Below, piece after piece: positions 4,986 to 5,513 of a DNA stretch of 5,513 nucleotides. The DNA is taken from positions 1-5,513 of the forward strand of contig CAMLRE010000170.1 in NCBI GenBank assembly GCA_946482355.1, written 5' to 3'. The first letter of the stretch is position 1; each line of letters opens with the position of its first letter. The notes below the pieces were generated by a model. It did no database searches, was not told the DNA's origin, and saw nothing but the letters and a program-made list of their open reading frames with translations. The DNA is from an uncultured Bdellovibrio sp. Its GTDB lineage: Bacteria > Bdellovibrionota > Bdellovibrionia > Bdellovibrionales > Bdellovibrionaceae. The position numbers and the translations under genes are program-made.

Positions 4986-5513
4986 ATGATGCACCTTCCA
5001 GAGCTTATCCAGGATCTTGGTTTTATTTTAATCACCGCCGCCGTGGTGACATTGATCTTTAAAAAACTTAATCAGCCCGTTGTTTTAGGTTATTTGATCG
5101 CTGGATTTTTAGTAAGTTCGCACGTGCCCTACTTTCCCAATGTAAAAGATGTCGCCTCTATAAAAATCTGGGCCGAAATCGGAATCATCGTTTTATTATT
5201 CGGTCTAGGTTTAGAGTTCAGTTTTAAAAAATTAGCGCAGACCGGACGCTCTGCCACGATTACCGCAGTCTTTGAAGTGATCTTTATGTTGGTGTCGGGA
5301 TTTATCTTTGGCCAAATCATGGGATGGAATCAAATCGATAGCTTATACTTAGGGGGAATTTTATCGATTTCATCAACCGCCATTATTATCCGTGCCTTTG
5401 ATGAACTTGGCTTAAAAAGCCAAAAGTTTGTATCACTCGTATTTGGTGTCTTAATTATCGAAGACATCGTAGCGATTTTACTTTTAGTATTGCTTTCAAC
5501 GGTGGCCATTTCA
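4986..5513 (+). CDS. Kef/CPA2-type monovalent cation:proton antiporter, N-terminal part (cut by window edge)
   Basis: The plus strand is open from ATG at 4986 to the window edge, giving 176 codons. The product is a very hydrophobic multi-span inner-membrane protein with the hallmarks of the CPA2 (Kef/NapA-like) exchanger family, which swaps K+ or Na+ for protons: LNQPVVLGYLIAG (28-40), AEIGIIVLLFGLGLEF (63-78), ILSISSTAIIIRAFDELGLK (125-144) and VFGVLIIEDIVAILLLVLL (152-170). Asp160, in the E-D pair, is at the place of the family's essential ion/proton-binding Asp. Two adjacent ATGs (4986 and 4989) could both serve; no Shine-Dalgarno separates them. The rest of the transport domain and any C-terminal RCK/TrkA-N regulatory domain are outside the window, so K+ versus Na+ specificity cannot be decided. 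It is divergent from the TPR lipoprotein gene across 55 bp. Confidence 0.9.
   Translation, partial: MMHLPELIQDLGFILITAAVVTLIFKKLNQPVVLGYLIAGFLVSSHVPYFPNVKDVASIKIWAEIGIIVLLFGLGLEFSFKKLAQTGRSATITAVFEVIFMLVSGFIFGQIMGWNQIDSLYLGGILSISSTAIIIRAFDELGLKSQKFVSLVFGVLIIEDIVAILLLVLLSTVAIS

Noticed and set aside
4931..5035. Upstream extension of the TPR lipoprotein gene to an ATG at 5035
   Set aside because: It would add 35 residues before a good lipoprotein signal peptide, overlap the divergent antiporter gene by 50 bases and run through its promoter.
5129..5320. Minus-strand 63-codon open frame
   Set aside because: It is antisense to conserved transmembrane motifs of the Kef-type antiporter.

Overview
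The window is a gene-dense piece of a Gram-negative chromosome with low-to-moderate GC. Every complete gene encodes an exported protein (Sec signal peptides, one lipoprotein lipobox), and the 3' edge enters an inner-membrane antiporter. The abundance of small envelope proteins without obvious relatives, the codon usage and the composition suggest a Bdellovibrio-like predatory bacterium (Bdellovibrionota). That is an impression from style, not proof: there is no rRNA or marker gene here.

Layout. (1) 1-447, minus strand: the N-terminal 149 residues of a probable outer-membrane beta-barrel protein, cut by the window edge. (2) 448-542: a 95-bp divergent intergenic region with a Shine-Dalgarno for each flanking gene, a TTGACA box and a GC-rich hairpin beside the plus-strand ribosome site. 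(3) 543-2431, plus strand: a two-gene unit, a secreted chalcone-isomerase-like protein followed by a 417-residue envelope protein with a probable C-terminal barrel. The genes overlap by one base (TAGTG). A textbook intrinsic-terminator sequence lies inside the signal-peptide codons of the second gene. (4) 2411-2444: a long hairpin where the plus and minus genes converge. (5) 2451-4930, minus strand, read right to left: a COG3014-like TPR lipoprotein, then two small unrecognised secreted cysteine-containing proteins spaced 35 and 3 bp apart, probably one operon. (6) 4931-4985: a 55-bp divergent promoter region. (7) 4986-5513, plus strand: the N-terminal 176 residues of a Kef/CPA2-type cation:proton antiporter.

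The clearest functional proposals are the antiporter (confident) and the chalcone-isomerase fold (fairly confident). The other envelope proteins are described but not assigned a function. The most unusual signals concern expression rather than protein content: the terminator-like hairpin in the start of the second plus-strand gene, apparently silenced by coupled translation; a similar strong hairpin at the same place in the last gene of the minus operon; and a divergent promoter pair whose predicted start sites lie almost on the start codons. No mobile element, CRISPR array, tRNA, rRNA or riboswitch was seen, and no gene-free stretch exceeds 100 bp.
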